The notes under the pieces are model-generated. The model did no database searches. It was not told where the DNA came from and saw only the letters and a list, made by a program, of their open reading frames with translations. Below are positions 62,151-64,000 of a stretch of 64,000 nucleotides of DNA, one piece after another. The stretch covers positions 1 through 64,000 of the forward strand of contig NZ_FOCN01000001.1 of assembly GCF_900110125.1 (NCBI RefSeq), in the 5' to 3' direction. Position numbers and translations under genes: made by a program. This DNA is from Cryobacterium luteum. Lineage in GTDB: Bacteria; Actinomycetota; Actinomycetes; Actinomycetales; Microbacteriaceae. Numbering within the stretch: the first letter of the stretch is position 1; every line of letters begins with the position of its first letter.

Positions 62151-63026
62151 GTGTCACGCATCGCGTCGGCGCTGCGCTCGCTTCCGCTGGCCGTGCTGGG
62201 CAGCGCGAGCGCCCGCCTGCACGACCTCACCCAAGCGGATGCGCGCATTCGCATGCCACTCACCCTCAACCGGCGCATCGGGGTGGTGCAGGTGGCCGGC
62301 GGCGTCGGGGCATCCGTTGTGGCGGCGAGCATCGCCAGCATCTTCGCGCACCGCCGCACCGGTCTGGTACTCGGCGTGAACGCCTCGGCCGGTTCGCACA
62401 ATATGCTCTGGCACGCCGGAGTCGGCAGCGGTGACGCCGTCGCGGGCCAGGCCGCGCCGGCGACGCCGAGTGAGACCCGGCACGCCACCGCGGGGTTGGG
62501 CGTGGCACCGTCGGGCCTGATCGGGCTGGAACTGCGCGACCCGTCGCAACCGACCACTCCGGCCGCGAGCCGCACCTGGTTCGACCTGATCAACCCGCGC
62601 TCGCGCTTCTTCGACCTCGTCATCACCGACTGGGGAGTACGCGGCTGGCAGATCGACCTGTCCCAGGTGGCCGTGGCCAGCCACGTCATCTGCGTCGTCA
62701 CCCGGTCGGAACGCCACGCCATCGAAGAAGCGGCCGCGATCGTTCCGGCCTTGCTCGGCCGGGCCGATGCCCCCCGCATCGTGTTCGTGATCGTCGATGT
62801 CGGTGGCGGGGCACGACTGACGCCCCGCCTGGGCATACTGCCGCACCTCGGCGTGCCGATCGTGCACGTGCCGTACGATGCGGCGGCCGGCGGCGCCACC
62901 CCCGTGGCCAGCGAAGACCTGAGCACGGCAGCCCGCATCGCCCACGCCATCCTGGCGGGCACCATCCTGGCCGAGGCGCAGCTGACGCTGCTGCCGGGCC
63001 CCGCCCGAATCGAGGCCCGGCGATGA
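62151..63026 (+). CDS. MinD/ParA-like protein with degenerate P-loop (T7SS)
   Basis: 291 residues from GTG at 62151. VVQVAGGVGASVVAASIASIFAHRR sits at the deviant Walker A position but lacks the Lys and Thr/Ser-Thr of active MinD (KGGxGKTT). FFDLVITDWGV and ICVVTRSERHAIEEA keep the later strands of the fold. Similar proteins occur in ESX-like loci (EspI-like). Probably non-catalytic. Overlaps eccC by 4 bases. Confidence 0.75.
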   Translation: MSRIASALRSLPLAVLGSASARLHDLTQADARIRMPLTLNRRIGVVQVAGGVGASVVAASIASIFAHRRTGLVLGVNASAGSHNMLWHAGVGSGDAVAGQAAPATPSETRHATAGLGVAPSGLIGLELRDPSQPTTPAASRTWFDLINPRSRFFDLVITDWGVRGWQIDLSQVAVASHVICVVTRSERHAIEEAAAIVPALLGRADAPRIVFVIVDVGGGARLTPRLGILPHLGVPIVHVPYDAAAGGATPVASEDLSTAARIAHAILAGTILAEAQLTLLPGPARIEARR

Positions 63027-64000
63027 CCCTGAAACTCATCCACCGTCCCACCCGGGTCACCCGGCCGTTGCGACGCCCGGAACCCGAGATCATCTCCCCG
63101 CCGCCGGCCATGCAGGACGGAGCCCAGGGTGGGCTGCCCATCCAGGCGCTCATCCCGGTGCTCGGCGCGGCGACCAGCGTGGTCATGATGGTGACGCTGC
63201 GCGGCAACGCCCTGTTCATGGTGATCGGCGCTCTCATTCTCATCGTCGCGATCGTCGGCGGCCTGGCCATGGCCCTCACCCAGCGCGGCAACGCCGCCCG
63301 CACCCGCCGCGTGCAGCGCGAACGTTACCTCGACTACCTCGAACGGCTCCGCTCCCGTATGCGCGGCCGCGGCAAGGATGTACGCGCGCTGGCATCACTG
63401 CTGAGCCCCGAACCGGCCGCCCTGATCGAGCTCGTCCGCGATCCCGGCCGCCTGTGGGAGCGCCGCCGCCAGCACGCCGATTTTCTGCGTCCCCGGCTCG
63501 GTCTGGGCGATCAGACCTGGTTCGACCTGATCATTCCGGCTGAACAGAACCCGGTGCAGCCCTTCGACCCGATTCTTGCGGGCGAAGCCGGCCAGGTCGC
63601 CCTGCACTACTCCACCCTGCGCGGTATGCCGATCGAGCTGCGGCTCGACGGGGCCGGCACCGTCGCCATCATCGGCGACCGCTCCGACACCGTGCAGGTC
63701 GCGCGTGCGCTCATGCTGCAGCTGGCGGCCCTGCACGCCCCTGACGATGTGCACCTCGCCATCGCCTACCCACCCGGCGCGGCCGGCGACTGGGCCGGCG
63801 TCGACCTGCTCCCGCACTTCGTCGACGAATCCACCTTCGACGGACCGGTTCCGGCTCGCCGTGTCGCGCCCGATATCACGGCCCTGCGCAAGGTGCTCGG
63901 CCAGGAACTCGGAGATCGGGCGCGGCTCGCCGCGACATCCAAGCGCAGCGGCAGCAACGCCGTGGTCGCCGAGAACTCCCGGCTCATCGTTTTTGTCGAC
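63023..64000 (+). CDS. eccC: Type VII secretion ATPase EccC, N-terminal part
   Basis: Truncated by the window end; 326 residues are visible from ATG at 63023 (MTLKLIHRPTRVTRPLRRPEPEI). Two membrane helices (about 40-62 and 66-90), then the N-terminal cytoplasmic domain (QRERYLDYLERLR, RLGLGDQTWFDL, VALHYSTLRGMPIELRL) of FtsK/SpoIIIE-type EccC. The P-loop modules lie beyond the window. Motor ATPase of the secretion system. ATGA overlap with the preceding gene. Confidence 0.93.
   Translation, partial: MTLKLIHRPTRVTRPLRRPEPEIISPPPAMQDGAQGGLPIQALIPVLGAATSVVMMVTLRGNALFMVIGALILIVAIVGGLAMALTQRGNAARTRRVQRERYLDYLERLRSRMRGRGKDVRALASLLSPEPAALIELVRDPGRLWERRRQHADFLRPRLGLGDQTWFDLIIPAEQNPVQPFDPILAGEAGQVALHYSTLRGMPIELRLDGAGTVAIIGDRSDTVQVARALMLQLAALHAPDDVHLAIAYPPGAAGDWAGVDLLPHFVDESTFDGPVPARRVAPDITALRKVLGQELGDRARLAATSKRSGSNAVVAENSRLIVFVD

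Overview
The window is high-GC DNA (roughly two thirds G+C) with densely packed genes, many TGATG, TAATG or ATGA start/stop overlaps, and an actinobacterial gene repertoire: Rv2578c-type radical SAM protein, dnaX-recR-lysC-asd synteny, ESX-like type VII secretion, DUF4012 and DUF5134 proteins, and a small DUF7882-like protein that I associate with Microbacteriaceae. I infer a Microbacteriaceae-like actinobacterium; genus is not determinable by eye. No insertion sequence, integrase, rRNA or CRISPR array was seen.

Layout. 1-4.6 kb: 3' end of a copper amine oxidase, a DUF5134 membrane protein, a HisD-family dehydrogenase with its LysR regulator, and a small zinc-ribbon protein. 4.9-14.5 kb: an envelope/exopolysaccharide control block on the minus strand, with two Wzz/BY-kinase paralogues, a low-molecular-weight tyrosine phosphatase, a DUF4012 protein, two small wall- or membrane-anchored secreted proteins and an Asp-box secreted protein; a CPBP protease and a DUF7882-like gene lie on the plus strand. 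14.7-19.4 kb: thymidine kinase, two coupled membrane sensor-like proteins and a radical SAM protein. 19.7-27.0 kb: one 2422-residue secreted repeat protein with a sortase-type C-terminus. 27.2-28.7 kb: a topoisomerase IB remnant and small genes. 29-36.6 kb: malate:quinone oxidoreductase, a response regulator that has lost its output domain, and a coupled set of degenerate GGDEF protein, PAS histidine kinase and GGDEF-EAL protein. 36.8-43.1 kb: asd, lysC, recR, dnaX. 43.3-49.3 kb: ackA, pta and phosphoketolase, which together turn sugar phosphates into acetyl-phosphate, then acetate plus ATP or acetyl-CoA. 49.4-50.1 kb: SRP RNA and tRNA-Ser(GGA), transcribed divergently, each trailed by tandem copies of its own 3' half. 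50.1 kb to the end: a type VII secretion locus. Its minus-strand arm holds ESAT-6-like proteins, a large polymorphic-toxin-like substrate and accessory or immunity candidates (including an ADP-ribosylglycohydrolase fusion). Its plus-strand arm holds FHA, EccD, a MinD-like protein and the start of EccC.

The most unusual layer is not protein coding. The window carries several families of short dispersed elements with long terminal inverted repeats (about 55-100 bp), a GGGCCC-rich family whose two subtypes keep the hairpin but change its sequence, and in-frame intrusions of such repeats into real genes (CPBP protease, radical SAM protein, DnaX, phosphatase). An over-represented word, GCATCCG/CGGATGC, occurs about once per kilobase and forces otherwise disfavoured codons.
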